The notes: generated from the sequence alone by a model not told the origin. A stretch of DNA of 63,949 nt from an uncultured Bacteroidales bacterium (GCA_902778265.1 CACYXI010000002.1:1-63949); one strand, 5' to 3'. Numbered from the stretch's first letter, positions 34,152-43,336 are shown. Made by a program: numbers and translations.

Positions 34152-36653
34152 TTATCGGGTTCCTCCTCTAAGTGAAGATATTCTATTATCTAGAGCCTGT
34201 TCATCAGCAAAGAGTACCTCACGAGGCTTTGAACCATGAGCAGGACCTACAACTCCCGCTTTCTCCAACTGATCCATAAGTCGGCCGGCACGGTTGTAGC
34301 CGATAGAGAACTGACGCTGAATCATAGATGTAGAGCCGATCTGGGTGTTCACGATGGCATGTGCAGCTTGAACAAAGAGAGGATCCCATGAGCCTGTATC
34401 AACAGCTCCACCGTCACCTCCTTCACCACCTTCTTCCATTGGCTCAGGAAGATCCATTGGATACTGAGGTGTGAGACCAGCCTTCTCCTGTTCGTTGATA
34501 TGCGTTGCGATAGCCTCCACCTCTGGGGTGTCGAGGAATGCACACTGAACACGTACAGGCTCGTTGCCGTTGAGATACAGCATATCACCCTTACCGATAA
34601 GTTGATTTGCACCAGGACGGTCGAGGATGGTGCGTGAGTCGATCATAGAACCAACGCGGAATGCCACACGACCAGGGAAGTTCGCCTTGATAGTACCAGT
34701 AATGATATTCGTTGTAGGACGCTGGGTAGCGATAATCATGTGAATACCTACGGCACGGGCTAGCTGGGCGATACGTGCGATAGGAAGCTCAACCTCCTTA
34801 CCTGCCGTCATGATAAGATCACCAAACTCATCGATGATTACCACAATGTATGGCATATATTCGTGTAGAGTATTGCCGTCTTCATCTACGGAACGCAGAC
34901 GATGGTTCACAAACTTCTCGTTGTATTCCTTGATGTTACGCACACCTGCAAGTTTGAGCAGGTCATAGCGATGATCCATCAATGTACAGAGACCCTTCAG
35001 AGTGCGTACCACCTTAGTTACGTCGGTAATGATTGGCTCTTCATCTACATCTGGCACCTGAGCCATGAAGGCATTGGCGATAGGGTTGTAGATTGAGAAC
35101 TCAACCTTCTTTGGATCGACAAGCACAATCTTCAGTTCGTTAGGATGTTTCTTGAAGAGCAATGAAGCAATCATAGCATTCAAGCCAACAGACTTACCCT
35201 GACCTGTAGCACCTGCCACGAGAAGGTGAGGAATCTTTGCGAGGTCAACCATGAACACTTCGTTGGTGATGGTCTTACCCAAGGCTAGTGGGAGATCCAT
35301 TTTTGTCTCTTGGAACTTGCGTGAGTTGAGTATTGACTCCATGCTCACGATTGAGGCATGAGCATTTGGCACCTCAATACCGATAGTACCCTTACCAGGG
35401 ATAGGAGCGATGATACGGATGCCGAGAGCTGAGAGTGAGAGGGCAATATCATCCTCAAGGTTACGAATCTTAGAGATACGCACACCCTCCGCAGGAGTTA
35501 TCTCGTAAAGTGTGATTGTTGGACCTACGGTTGCCGTTATCTCGCGAATCTGTACGCCGAATGAGTTGAGTACCTCAATGATACGCTTCTTGTTGGCAAG
35601 AAGTTCCTCCTTGGTGGTGTAGTCCTTGTTGTCGTCGTATTTCTTCAGCAGATCCAATCCAGGGAACGTATATTTGGTGTATGGCTCACGAGGATTGATA
35701 GGAGTAGAGAGAATCTCTTCTGCCGAAAGGTCAGTGCCAGTAGCCTTTTCCTCTTCCACACCTTGTACAACGGTAAAGTCTGGGTCATCGTTAGGATTGG
35801 CAGGAGTTGCCTTATCGTTTTCAGCGACGCTTACGTCCTCATTTGTGAGGTCGATAGCGTTGGATGGTTCATCATCGCCAGCTTCATTGTTGGTTTCCTG
35901 TGTGCCTATTGGTTCGTCCATAAGAGGCTGAGCCGTAACGATAGGAGTTGCAGGTGCAACGATGTTGCTAGTTGCTTGTTCTACGGTGTTGTGCTCATTC
36001 ACGTTGAACTTTACCTTTCTTGAGAGATATCCTATCGGATTCATCGCCTTTCTTACGAATGTGATTGTCTCGGAAGATACGAATGTAAAGAAGATTATCG
36101 CTGTAACTATGAGGATTCCTGCGAGTCCAGGTGTGCCTACAACAGATTCCAGATAGCGACTAACGTATGCTCCGTGTCCGCCTCCTGCATTGAACACCTG
36201 ACCAGACAGCAATGGGTTGATGAACTTGGCACAGGCTACGCTACTCCATATCATTGCCAGCATACTGCCAAAGAACCATTTTACGAGATCCATCTTGTAT
36301 GCGCCCATAAGTCGGAGCGAGGTGAAGATGAGGAAGGTTGGAAGAAAGAATGCCGGGAATCCGAAGCAGCACGTAATGAAGAAATATGACAGATATGCAC
36401 CTATTGAGCCACAGGTGTTGGAGAAAGCCATACTCTCATTTCGCAGATCACCAGAAAGCGGATGCTGAATGATGCTCTGGTCATTCTGCCCCGTAGAGAA
36501 GAATGAGATGAAAGATATGACCATTATGACTGATATGAATAGAAGCAGAATGCCGACGGTGAAGTTGGTCTTTTCGCTGTTCACGAATGAAGGAATACCG
36601 ATAGCATCGCTGAATGATGTCTTCTTTTTTGCAGTTTCTTTCTTTTTTGCCAT
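34152..36653 (-). CDS. ftsK: DNA translocase FtsK/SpoIIIE family
   Basis: An 833-residue translocase that pumps the chromosome terminus through the division septum. The N-terminus contains four membrane helices (about residues 28-200). An acidic, Asn/Thr-rich linker follows. The motor has GATGQGKSVGLNA (Walker A) and YIVVIIDEFGDLI (Walker B), with KANFPGRVAFRVGSMIDSRT typical of the family. The C-terminal gamma winged helix (SIGYNRAGRLMDQLEKAGVVGP) recognises directing sequences on DNA. Its -7 element is at 36764-36756 on the minus strand (TAATTTTGC). Confidence 0.95.
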   Translation of the reverse strand: MAKKKETAKKKTSFSDAIGIPSFVNSEKTNFTVGILLLFISVIMVISFISFFSTGQNDQSIIQHPLSGDLRNESMAFSNTCGSIGAYLSYFFITCCFGFPAFFLPTFLIFTSLRLMGAYKMDLVKWFFGSMLAMIWSSVACAKFINPLLSGQVFNAGGGHGAYVSRYLESVVGTPGLAGILIVTAIIFFTFVSSETITFVRKAMNPIGYLSRKVKFNVNEHNTVEQATSNIVAPATPIVTAQPLMDEPIGTQETNNEAGDDEPSNAIDLTNEDVSVAENDKATPANPNDDPDFTVVQGVEEEKATGTDLSAEEILSTPINPREPYTKYTFPGLDLLKKYDDNKDYTTKEELLANKKRIIEVLNSFGVQIREITATVGPTITLYEITPAEGVRISKIRNLEDDIALSLSALGIRIIAPIPGKGTIGIEVPNAHASIVSMESILNSRKFQETKMDLPLALGKTITNEVFMVDLAKIPHLLVAGATGQGKSVGLNAMIASLLFKKHPNELKIVLVDPKKVEFSIYNPIANAFMAQVPDVDEEPIITDVTKVVRTLKGLCTLMDHRYDLLKLAGVRNIKEYNEKFVNHRLRSVDEDGNTLHEYMPYIVVIIDEFGDLIMTAGKEVELPIARIAQLARAVGIHMIIATQRPTTNIITGTIKANFPGRVAFRVGSMIDSRTILDRPGANQLIGKGDMLYLNGNEPVRVQCAFLDTPEVEAIATHINEQEKAGLTPQYPMDLPEPMEEGGEGGDGGAVDTGSWDPLFVQAAHAIVNTQIGSTSMIQRQFSIGYNRAGRLMDQLEKAGVVGPAHGSKPREVLFADEQALDNRISSLRGGTR

Positions 36654-37017
36654 AGTTTCATGTACAATTTTTCATGTACAATTTACAATTTAACTTTTTG
36701 CGAGTTTAAGTCTTCGCGTTCGAAGTGATTTCAACGCTTATTTTATATTTTTACTGCAAAATTAATGGAAAAATCTTAAATATTTGCCGAAAATGCGAGA
36801 GAATATTAGAAAAGTTGTGGTTTTTTCATCTTTTTTTTCTAATTTTGCACTTGTTATTATAAAAAAGTGAGCCAAAACAAGTACAATTCGGTTACTTTAC
36901 TGTATAGGATATCCTTCTGTATTTCATGGTAGATTGTACATTGTACATAGAAAATTGTACATTATAAATAGTAAACCGTACATAGTACATTGTACATGGT
37001 AAATGGTACATGATAAT
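36654..37017. repeat. Divergent promoter region with TTGTACATAG words
   Basis: The minus -7 element TAATTTTGC (36764-36756) serves ftsK. The plus -7 element TAATTTTGC (36840-36848) serves the exonuclease gene. Between and beyond are words of the type ATTGTACATTGTACATAG (36930-37012) and, near ftsK, CATGTACAATTT (36659-36690), which face each other. Confidence 0.6.
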
Positions 37018-37836
37018 ATGAACAAAATAATTTATAGTAGGTTCGACAAAACAAAAATTGCAGATCTCCCTCGGGTAACGTTTCCCGGAAGGATTGTGAC
37101 AATCCTTTCTGCGGGTGAGGCGGAGAAAGCGGTCGATTTCCTTTTGAAGAGCGATATTCTCGGATTTGATACCGAGACACGTCCATGCTTCACCAAGGGA
37201 AAGCGCAACAAAGTGGCGCTACTTCAGGTGAGCAACAGGGAGATATGCTTTCTCTTCCGACTCAACTCCATTGGTCTTGCTCCTGCCATAGTGCGCCTCC
37301 TTGAGTCTGACGGGCCGTTGAAGGTCGGTCTCTCGTGGCATGACGATATTCGTAGCCTGCACGATAGGGGTGAGTTCGAACCACACGGTTTCATCGACCT
37401 TCAGGATCACATGATTGAACTTGGAATCAAGGACATGAGTTTGGCGAAACTCTATGCCAACCTGTTCCATCAGCGTATCAGCAAGCGTGAGCAACTGAGC
37501 AACTGGGAATCTGACGTGCTAACCGACAAGCAGAAGCTATATGCAGCAACCGATGCCTGGGCTTGCATCAAACTTTATGAGGAGTATGTACGTCTCAAGG
37601 AAACTAACGACTATTTCCTTGAATATGTTCCAGATCCTGATCCTACGGCAACTCCTGTTTCAACTGAAGAGAATAAGGAAACAGAGGAGAAGCCGAAGAA
37701 GAAGCAGAACAAGCGCAAAAAGACCTTCACAAAGCGTAAGCCAAGAGTGAAGAAGGATGATGCTCAGAATAAGAGTGTTAGCGAGGATGCTGCAACAGTA
37801 CAAAAAGAAACAAAAAACGAAAACGAAGAAGAGTAA
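37018..37836 (+). CDS. 3'-5' exonuclease (RNase D/WRN-type)
   Basis: A 272-residue DEDD-family exonuclease. I start it at the ATG at 37018, because the upstream in-frame codons fall in the GTACAT word array. Exo I is LGFDTETRP, Exo II lies at VGLSWHDDIRSL, and Exo III is YAATDAWACIKLYE, giving the DEDDy set. The last 70 residues are very basic and acidic (KKKQNKRKKTFTKRKPRVKK), suggesting nucleic-acid binding. It degrades RNA or DNA from the 3' end. The stop is followed without gap by the RlmI-like gene, so the two are an operon. Confidence 0.9.
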   Translation: MNKIIYSRFDKTKIADLPRVTFPGRIVTILSAGEAEKAVDFLLKSDILGFDTETRPCFTKGKRNKVALLQVSNREICFLFRLNSIGLAPAIVRLLESDGPLKVGLSWHDDIRSLHDRGEFEPHGFIDLQDHMIELGIKDMSLAKLYANLFHQRISKREQLSNWESDVLTDKQKLYAATDAWACIKLYEEYVRLKETNDYFLEYVPDPDPTATPVSTEENKETEEKPKKKQNKRKKTFTKRKPRVKKDDAQNKSVSEDAATVQKETKNENEEE

Positions 37837-39018
37837 ATGTATAAGAACATATATCTGAAAAAAGGTAAGGAAGAGAGCATGAAGCGCTTCCATCCGTGGG
37901 TTTTCTCTGGTGCCGTTCATCACATGGATGAGGGCATAGCAGAGGGCGAGGTGGTTAATGTGATTGCTTCTTATGGAGAGTATATTGGTCGCGGACACTA
38001 TCAGATCGGTAGTATCGCAGTCAGAATCCTTACCTTTGATGATGAACTTATTGATGATTCGTTCTGGTACAAAAGACTTGAAGTAGCTCTTCATATGCGT
38101 ATCAGCATCGGTATTGCCGACAATCCACAGAACAACACCTATCGACTTGTGCATGGAGAAGGTGATAATCTCCCAGGACTCGTAATCGACTGCTATGGCA
38201 AGACTGCCGTTGTTCAGGCTCATAGTGTGGGAATGCATGAGAGTCGTATGGCTGTTGCCAAGCAACTTATGGAGGTGATGGGAGAGCGTATTGAGAATGT
38301 GTATTACAAGAGTGAGACGACACTTCCATATAAGGCTGATCTCGGACAGGAGAATGGTTTCCTTTTCGGCGGAACTGACGAGAACGTTGCACTTGAGAAC
38401 GGCTTGAAATTCCATGTGGATTGGCTTCGTGGTCAGAAAACAGGTTTCTTCGTTGACCAGCGTGAGAATCGTTCACTTCTTGAGCATTATGCGAAGGGTA
38501 AGAGCGTTCTAAATATGTTCTGCTACACAGGCGGCTTCTCTTTCTATGCTATGAGAGGTGATGCCAAGCTCGTTCATTCTGTTGACTCTTCAGCAAAGGC
38601 TATAGAACTTACGAATGCGAACGTAGAGCTTAACTTCCCTAATGATCCTCGTCATAAGGCTTTCTGCGAGGATGCTTTCAAATACCTTGATGCAGAGGGA
38701 GATAAGTATGATCTTATAATCCTTGACCCTCCTGCATTCGCAAAACATCGTGGTGCTCTTCATAATGCCTTGAAGGGATATACCCGATTGAACGTGAAGG
38801 CATTCGAGCACATCAAGCCGGGTGGCATTTTGTTTACCTTCAGTTGCTCTCAGGTCGTTACTAAGGATAATTTCCGTAACGCAGTCTTCACGGCTGCTGC
38901 TCAGTCTGGTCGTAAGGTTCGCATCCTTCATCAGCTTCATCAGCCTGCCGACCACCCAATCAATATCTATCATCCTGAGGGTGAGTATCTGAAGGGATTG
39001 GTGCTGTATGTAGAGTAA
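37837..39018 (+). CDS. RlmI-like class I rRNA methyltransferase
   Basis: A 393-residue SAM-dependent methylase of the COG1092 (RlmI/RlmK) type, acting on 23S rRNA cytosine-5. The N-terminal PUA domain (about 1-75) begins KKGKEESMKRFHPWVFSGAV. An EEHD-like domain (KTGFFVDQRENR) links to the Rossmann core: VLNMFCYTGGFS (SAM motif), and LIILDPPAFAKHRGAL with the DPPxF signature, then FSCSQ. The start codon follows the previous stop directly. Exact target base is inferred from family. Confidence 0.92.
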   Translation: MYKNIYLKKGKEESMKRFHPWVFSGAVHHMDEGIAEGEVVNVIASYGEYIGRGHYQIGSIAVRILTFDDELIDDSFWYKRLEVALHMRISIGIADNPQNNTYRLVHGEGDNLPGLVIDCYGKTAVVQAHSVGMHESRMAVAKQLMEVMGERIENVYYKSETTLPYKADLGQENGFLFGGTDENVALENGLKFHVDWLRGQKTGFFVDQRENRSLLEHYAKGKSVLNMFCYTGGFSFYAMRGDAKLVHSVDSSAKAIELTNANVELNFPNDPRHKAFCEDAFKYLDAEGDKYDLIILDPPAFAKHRGALHNALKGYTRLNVKAFEHIKPGGILFTFSCSQVVTKDNFRNAVFTAAAQSGRKVRILHQLHQPADHPINIYHPEGEYLKGLVLYVE

Positions 39019-39020
39019 GA

Positions 39021-39064
39021 AGACCCACCCCCTTGCCCCTCCCATAAAGGGAGGGGAGTAGATA
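39021..39064. repeat. GC-rich palindromic repeat, upstream arm of the tilS pair
   Basis: It contains CCCTCCCATAAAGGGAGGGG and ends AGTAGATA. It is the inverted partner of 39179-39221. Together they flank the tilS start codon. Confidence 0.85.
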
Positions 39065-39093
39065 CTATATATCAATCATGAAGTTTTGTGCAA

Positions 39094-40536
39094 ATGCAAT
39101 TCTTAGATAAAATAAGAAAGTTTATAAAGGATAATTCCCTGATGACTCCTGTAGAGGTTTCATTAGGGAATCATTGTCTATCTACTCCCCTCCCTTTATG
39201 GGAGGGGCAGGGGGTGAGTCTGGAAGGGCAGGATGGTTGTGACGTTCCCCTTTTTCTCGTCGCCCTCTCCGGTGGCGCTGATTCCGTATGCCTTCTTCTT
39301 GCTATGAAGCGTTTGGGCTATCGTGTAGAGGCTATCCATTGTAACTTTCATCTTCGTGGAGCTGAATCGGATAGGGATGAGGAATTTTGCAAGCAATTGT
39401 GTGAACGTGAGCAGATACCTTTCCATACAGTTCACTTTGATACCAAGACATACGCAGAGCTCCATAAGGTGAGTATAGAGATGGCGGCACGAGAACTGAG
39501 ATACGGTTATTTCGAGCAGTTGCGTAAGGCTATCGATGCAGAGGCTATACTCGTGGCACACCATAAGAATGATGCTGTGGAAACGTTACTTGTGAATCTC
39601 ATCCGAGGTACGGGAATCCACGGACTTCAAGGAATTAAGCCTCGTAATGGTCGTATCATTCGTCCGCTTCTTTGCGTTAGCCGTAAGGATATAGTTGAAT
39701 GGCTTCATGAGATAGGACAGGATTATGTAACAGACAGTACGAATCTTGAGGATGACGTTACGAGAAACAAACTGCGCCTTAATATCATTCCTCTTCTTGA
39801 ACAGATCAATCCTGCTGCATCTGAAAATATTGCGCAGACAGCCTTGCGAATGGTTGAGGCTGGAAAAGTATTTGATACTGCAATGAATGAGACTGTAAGT
39901 GATGTAACTGCTGGAAGTACAGACTATTTCGTTGTAATAGATAAAGAAAAACTTAATGCTGCTTCTTCTAAGGAATACACGCTTCATACCATCCTCTCTC
40001 CATATCATTTTTCTCCAAGTCAGATAGAAGAGATTGCCCTTTCTGATTATATCCAATCTGGCAAGACGTGGGAGAGTTCCACACATCAGTTGGTTGTGGA
40101 TAGGAAGGCTCTTCTTCTTCGCCAAAAAACAGTAGAAGGTCGTCGTCCGTTCCGTATTCCCGAGACGGGTACATACGTTATCCATGAGACGAAAGACAGG
40201 ACGGAACGTATCTCGATAAAGAGCATCGTGGTGGATGACACATTCAAGATCAGCAAGGAGCGTGATACTGTTACGCTTGATGCTGATAAGGCGCGTTTCC
40301 CCTTGACAATTCGTCGTGTAGAGACTGGCGACCGCTTTATCCCATTTGGCATGAAAGGTTCTAAGCTCATAAGCGATTATCTCACAGACCGTAAGAAGAA
40401 TGCCTTTGAGAAGCAGAACCAACTTGTGATGCTCGATGCCGACGGTAATGTACTGTGGCTTATAGGAGAGCGACCAGATGCCCGTTGCTGCATCACGTCA
40501 GGCACAATAAACGCGCTTGTTGTGCGTTATTATTAA
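39094..40536 (+). CDS. tilS: tRNA(Ile)-lysidine synthase TilS
   Basis: A 480-residue enzyme that adds lysine to the wobble cytidine of tRNA-Ile(CAU), ATP-dependent. The PP-loop SGGADS sits at residues 59-64, later than usual because about 15 residues (29-43, including STPLPLWEGQG) are translated from a GC-rich palindromic repeat and are inserted between the first helix and the first strand. HCNFHLRGAESDRDE, AHHKNDAVETLLVNL and the C-terminal domain (RRVETGDRFIPFG) are normal. ATG at 39094 is preferred over GTG at 39088. Function should be kept, since the gene is essential in most bacteria. Confidence 0.93.
   Translation: MQFLDKIRKFIKDNSLMTPVEVSLGNHCLSTPLPLWEGQGVSLEGQDGCDVPLFLVALSGGADSVCLLLAMKRLGYRVEAIHCNFHLRGAESDRDEEFCKQLCEREQIPFHTVHFDTKTYAELHKVSIEMAARELRYGYFEQLRKAIDAEAILVAHHKNDAVETLLVNLIRGTGIHGLQGIKPRNGRIIRPLLCVSRKDIVEWLHEIGQDYVTDSTNLEDDVTRNKLRLNIIPLLEQINPAASENIAQTALRMVEAGKVFDTAMNETVSDVTAGSTDYFVVIDKEKLNAASSKEYTLHTILSPYHFSPSQIEEIALSDYIQSGKTWESSTHQLVVDRKALLLRQKTVEGRRPFRIPETGTYVIHETKDRTERISIKSIVVDDTFKISKERDTVTLDADKARFPLTIRRVETGDRFIPFGMKGSKLISDYLTDRKKNAFEKQNQLVMLDADGNVLWLIGERPDARCCITSGTINALVVRYY
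39179..39221. repeat. GC-rich palindromic repeat inside tilS
   Basis: TATCTACTCCCCTCCC, TTTA, TGGGAGGGGCAGGGGG. It is the inverted match of 39021-39064, read in frame. Confidence 0.88.
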
Positions 40537-40538
40537 TA

Positions 40539-40611
40539 CCTAACCCGTCCTTCCCCAAGGGAAGGCTGCCCCCCCTCACCCCCTCCAAGGGGGTGTAGAT
40601 AGTACTTGTTG
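40539..40611. repeat. GC-rich hairpin repeats before the beta-helix lipoprotein
   Basis: CCTTCCCCAAGGGAAGG (40549-40565) and CCCCCTCCAAGGGGG (40579-40593) form hairpins. The stretch ending GTGTAGATAGTA faces ACTATCTAAAATACTCCCCC at 40670-40691 in inverse, so the arms flank the gene's start codon. Confidence 0.7.
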
Positions 40612-40653
40612 GCAAATGGGGTGGATCTTAGGCTTGTATCGAATATATTTGTA

Positions 40654-42123
40654 ATGATGAATATCGCGAAATTACTATCTAAAATACTCCCCCTTGGGGG
40701 GCTGGGGGGCTTTCTCCTTCTTTTTGGGGTGTCCTGCAACGACGATGACACCTTCACCACATCTCGCTCGAATCGTCTGTACATTCCTGTAGATACGGTG
40801 AAGATGGATACCGTGTTTGCCAATATCCCTGTAGCATCCCAGAAAATATGGATATACAATTATTCTGGGGATGGATTGCGATGCTCAAACGTAAGACTTC
40901 AGAAAGGCAATCAATCAGGATTCCGCGTTAATGTGGATGGTATTTGGCTAGGAGAGCAAGCAGGCTACCAATCAAATGATATTGAGGTGAGAAATGGTGA
41001 TAGCATCCGAGTGTTTGTGGAACTCACGTCGCCCGATAACGGTTCGGCTCTTTACAAGGAGATTGACGATAAACTCATCTTCCGTTTGGAGAGTGGGGTA
41101 GAGCAGACTCTTAATCTCAATGCCTGTGCCTGGAATGCTGATATCGTGCGTAATCTCGAAATAAAGAAAGACACCACTATTGATACAACCGTTTCTGGTA
41201 AGGCTCTTGTTGTTTATGGTGGTATAACGGTCGATTCGCCTGCCATTCTCACAATAGCTCCAGGTACTACGATCTTCTTCCACGATGATGCCGGAATAAA
41301 CGTGAATGGAAAACTGCTGTGTAAGGGTACGGCAGAGAAGAACATCACGCTTAGTGGAGACCGACTTGATGAAATTCTCAATGATATTCCATACGATATT
41401 CTTTCTGGAAGATGGCAAGGAATACATTTTGCAACTGACTCCTACGATAACATTCTTGAATACACAGACATACATGGTGGAAAGGATGCCATTGTATGCG
41501 ATTCAAGCGACGTTACTCGCAACAAGCTCACCATCAATTCTTCTACAATACATAATTTCAAGGGCTACGGACTTGCTCTCACCAATTCCAATGTGAATGT
41601 TACTAATACGCAGATAAGTAATGTCGAGGAAGATTGTGTTGCTGTATTTGGTGGAGAATTGTCGCTGATTCATAATACAATAGCGCAGTTCTATCCATTT
41701 GCTGCATGTGGGGTCGCGCTTCGTTTTGGCAATACCGACGGAATGAATGCTTATCCGCTTACTAAACTTGAAGTGAAAAACTGTATCGTGACAGGCGATT
41801 CTAATAATGTGGTGATGCTGAATAAGAAGGATTCAGTAGCATTAAACTATCACTTCTATAATTCCCTTCTTCGCACACCTGAGGTTAAGGATACTGCCTA
41901 TACCAAGTATTTCGATGGTATTATCTGGGATGTTGTGGAAGATACGACTCTTTGCTATGCTCATAAGAATTTCAAGAAGATAAACGAAGACAATTATCGG
42001 TTTGATTTTCATTTATCTCCCGATTCTAAGGCAAATGGTTCGGCTGATGCTCGATGGATGCTTCCTCTTAATAGAGAGGGACTTCCAAGAGATGAGAAGA
42101 AACTGGATATGGGGTGCTATTAA
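40654..42123 (+). CDS. Lipoprotein with right-handed beta-helix
   Basis: A 489-residue predicted lipoprotein. ATG at 40654 (or the next codon) starts a type II signal peptide ending LFGVSC, so Cys is lipidated. The hydrophobic core PLGGLGGFLLL is encoded by a 31-bp GC-rich repeat (40682-40712). After an N-terminal domain of about 150 residues, regions like VVYGGITVDSPAILTIAPG, INVNGKLLCKGTAEKNITLSG and LEYTDIHGGKDAIV show the parallel beta-helix seen in pectate lyase-like and adhesin proteins. No catalytic motif is recognised. Surface exposure is likely. Confidence 0.78.
   Translation: MMNIAKLLSKILPLGGLGGFLLLFGVSCNDDDTFTTSRSNRLYIPVDTVKMDTVFANIPVASQKIWIYNYSGDGLRCSNVRLQKGNQSGFRVNVDGIWLGEQAGYQSNDIEVRNGDSIRVFVELTSPDNGSALYKEIDDKLIFRLESGVEQTLNLNACAWNADIVRNLEIKKDTTIDTTVSGKALVVYGGITVDSPAILTIAPGTTIFFHDDAGINVNGKLLCKGTAEKNITLSGDRLDEILNDIPYDILSGRWQGIHFATDSYDNILEYTDIHGGKDAIVCDSSDVTRNKLTINSSTIHNFKGYGLALTNSNVNVTNTQISNVEEDCVAVFGGELSLIHNTIAQFYPFAACGVALRFGNTDGMNAYPLTKLEVKNCIVTGDSNNVVMLNKKDSVALNYHFYNSLLRTPEVKDTAYTKYFDGIIWDVVEDTTLCYAHKNFKKINEDNYRFDFHLSPDSKANGSADARWMLPLNREGLPRDEKKLDMGCY
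40682..40712. repeat. 31-bp GC-rich repeat forming a lipoprotein signal peptide
   Basis: The same sequence as 33193-33227 (opposite strand), shifted by one reading frame relative to that gene. Confidence 0.85.
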
Positions 42124-42515
42124 GCACGGCAAAGCACGTGCTAATTGAAAATTGAAAATTGAGAATTGAAAATTGAAAAATTAAACGCAAAGTCGCTAAG
42201 TCGCAAAGATTTTATTTGAACACGAAATACACAGAATAAACGAAAACTTCGTTCTTTTCGTGTTTTTTGTGTTCAGAAAAGACCACAGATATCCGGGATT
42301 TTAGGGATGTCAATCACGAGCGTAAGCAAGAAAATCCATTTGGTCTGTGCAATCTGTGTTCGTAAAAGAAACCACAGATATTCGGGATTTTAGGGATGTT
42401 AATCACGGGCGTAAGCAAGAAAATCCCTTTGATCTGTGCGATCTGTGTTCGTAAAATTATAACTCTGTGTCTTAGCGTTTAAAATGAATAGTAAATAAGT
42501 AATCCGTTATTCTAT
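42124..42515. repeat. Tandem 85-bp direct repeats and word arrays
   Basis: Positions 42282-42366 and 42371-42454 are direct repeats (CCACAGATATCCGGGATTTT start, CAATCTGTGTTCGTAAAA end). Upstream lie AATTGAAAATTGAGAATTG words (42140-42178), CGCAAAGTCGCTAAG words (42185-42208) and the inverted ACACGAAATACACAGAAT/TTTTTGTGTTC pair (42219-42274). No gene is seen. Confidence 0.7.
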
Positions 42516-43058
42516 ATGACTACACAACAGAAAATACAGACTTCCGGCTCCCTCCCTACGGGGGAGGGCGAGGGGAGAGACCGTTCTTTTACAATAAATT
42601 ACTCCATGTACGAGTATTTAGAACTCACCCCCGATGATCGTGAGCTCGTGGATAAGGCTATGCAGATGACAGAGGCATCGTATGCACCTTACAGTAACTT
42701 CCACGTAGGTGCAGCAGTAAGGCTCGAAAACGGTGTGGTCGTAGGTGGATGCAATCAGGAGAATGCCGTCTATCCTGTCGGACTGTGTGCCGAGCGTGTG
42801 GCAGTCTTCTCGTCTCAGGCGCAATATCCTAATACTAAGATCCTGTCGCTTGCCATCTCTGCCCGAAACACGGAGGGCAAGTTTGTTACCGTACCAGTCT
42901 CACCTTGCGGCTCTTGCCGTCAGGTCATTCTCGAACAGGAAATGCGTTTCAACCAACCTATTCGCATCTTGTTGGTCGGTCAAAATGGAATCTTCATATT
43001 CAATAGCATAAAAGACTTGTTGCCGTTTGCTTTCTCGGAAGATAGTCTGGGTAGCTAA
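42516..43058 (+). CDS. cdd: Cytidine deaminase
   Basis: A 180-residue zinc enzyme converting cytidine and deoxycytidine to uridines in pyrimidine salvage. The zinc/catalytic motif is GLCAERVAV (CxE) with SPCGSCRQV supplying the two further Cys ligands. The substrate-binding FHVGAAVRLENG and NQENAVYPVG segments are typical. The N-terminus is unusually long: residues 10-22 (SGSLPTGEGEGRD) come from a GC-rich palindromic repeat read in the same frame as the copy in ygiQ. If the ATG at 42606 were used instead, the protein would lack this segment. Which start is used cannot be decided from sequence. Confidence 0.9.
   Translation: MTTQQKIQTSGSLPTGEGEGRDRSFTINYSMYEYLELTPDDRELVDKAMQMTEASYAPYSNFHVGAAVRLENGVVVGGCNQENAVYPVGLCAERVAVFSSQAQYPNTKILSLAISARNTEGKFVTVPVSPCGSCRQVILEQEMRFNQPIRILLVGQNGIFIFNSIKDLLPFAFSEDSLGS
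42542..42580. repeat. GC-rich palindromic repeat at the start of cdd
   Basis: TTCCGGCTCCCTCCCTACGG then GGGAGGGCGAGGGGAGAG. It is the same orientation and frame as 2179-2217. Confidence 0.85.
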
Positions 43059-43078
43059 CAGTAACGTTAATTCGATGA

Positions 43079-43166
43079 AAAAGGGAAACGGATTTATATG
43101 ATTTATCTGATAGTTGGTGCTGTAATATTGGGGCGATTAATTTCTGATAAATCCGCTTCCTTTTTT
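43079..43166 (+). terminator. Terminator-like hairpin after cdd
   Basis: GGGAAACGGATTTAT (43083-43097) pairs with ATAAATCCGCTTCC (43147-43160), followed by six T. The long loop makes it less typical. Confidence 0.5.
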
Positions 43167-43169
43167 CTC

Positions 43170-43336
43170 AGTTATGTTCCAAGTACCTTCCTCTTCCTAT
43201 GCAACTCCCTTGTAATTCCCTTGCAACTCCCATTTTTCGCCCATTCTTAGGAACGGACTTGAAGCGGATTAGAAGCGAAGGAAGAGCGAAGGATAAACGA
43301 AGGCATCATAACCTTTGAAATACGTACTCACTTTTA
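43170..43336. repeat. CTCCCTTGTAATTCCC / AAGCGGATTAGAAGCG words
   Basis: TCCCTTGTAATTCCCTTGC and the facing AACGGACTTGAAGCGGATTAG then GAAGCGAAGGAAGAGCG form an imperfect inverted array. It is a diverged inverse of 23780-23900. No gene is present. Confidence 0.55.

Noticed and set aside
36654-37017. Plasmid-type origin because of iterated GTACAT words
   Set aside because: No DnaA boxes, replication gene or AT-rich unwinding design are seen, and similar word arrays occur in most gaps.
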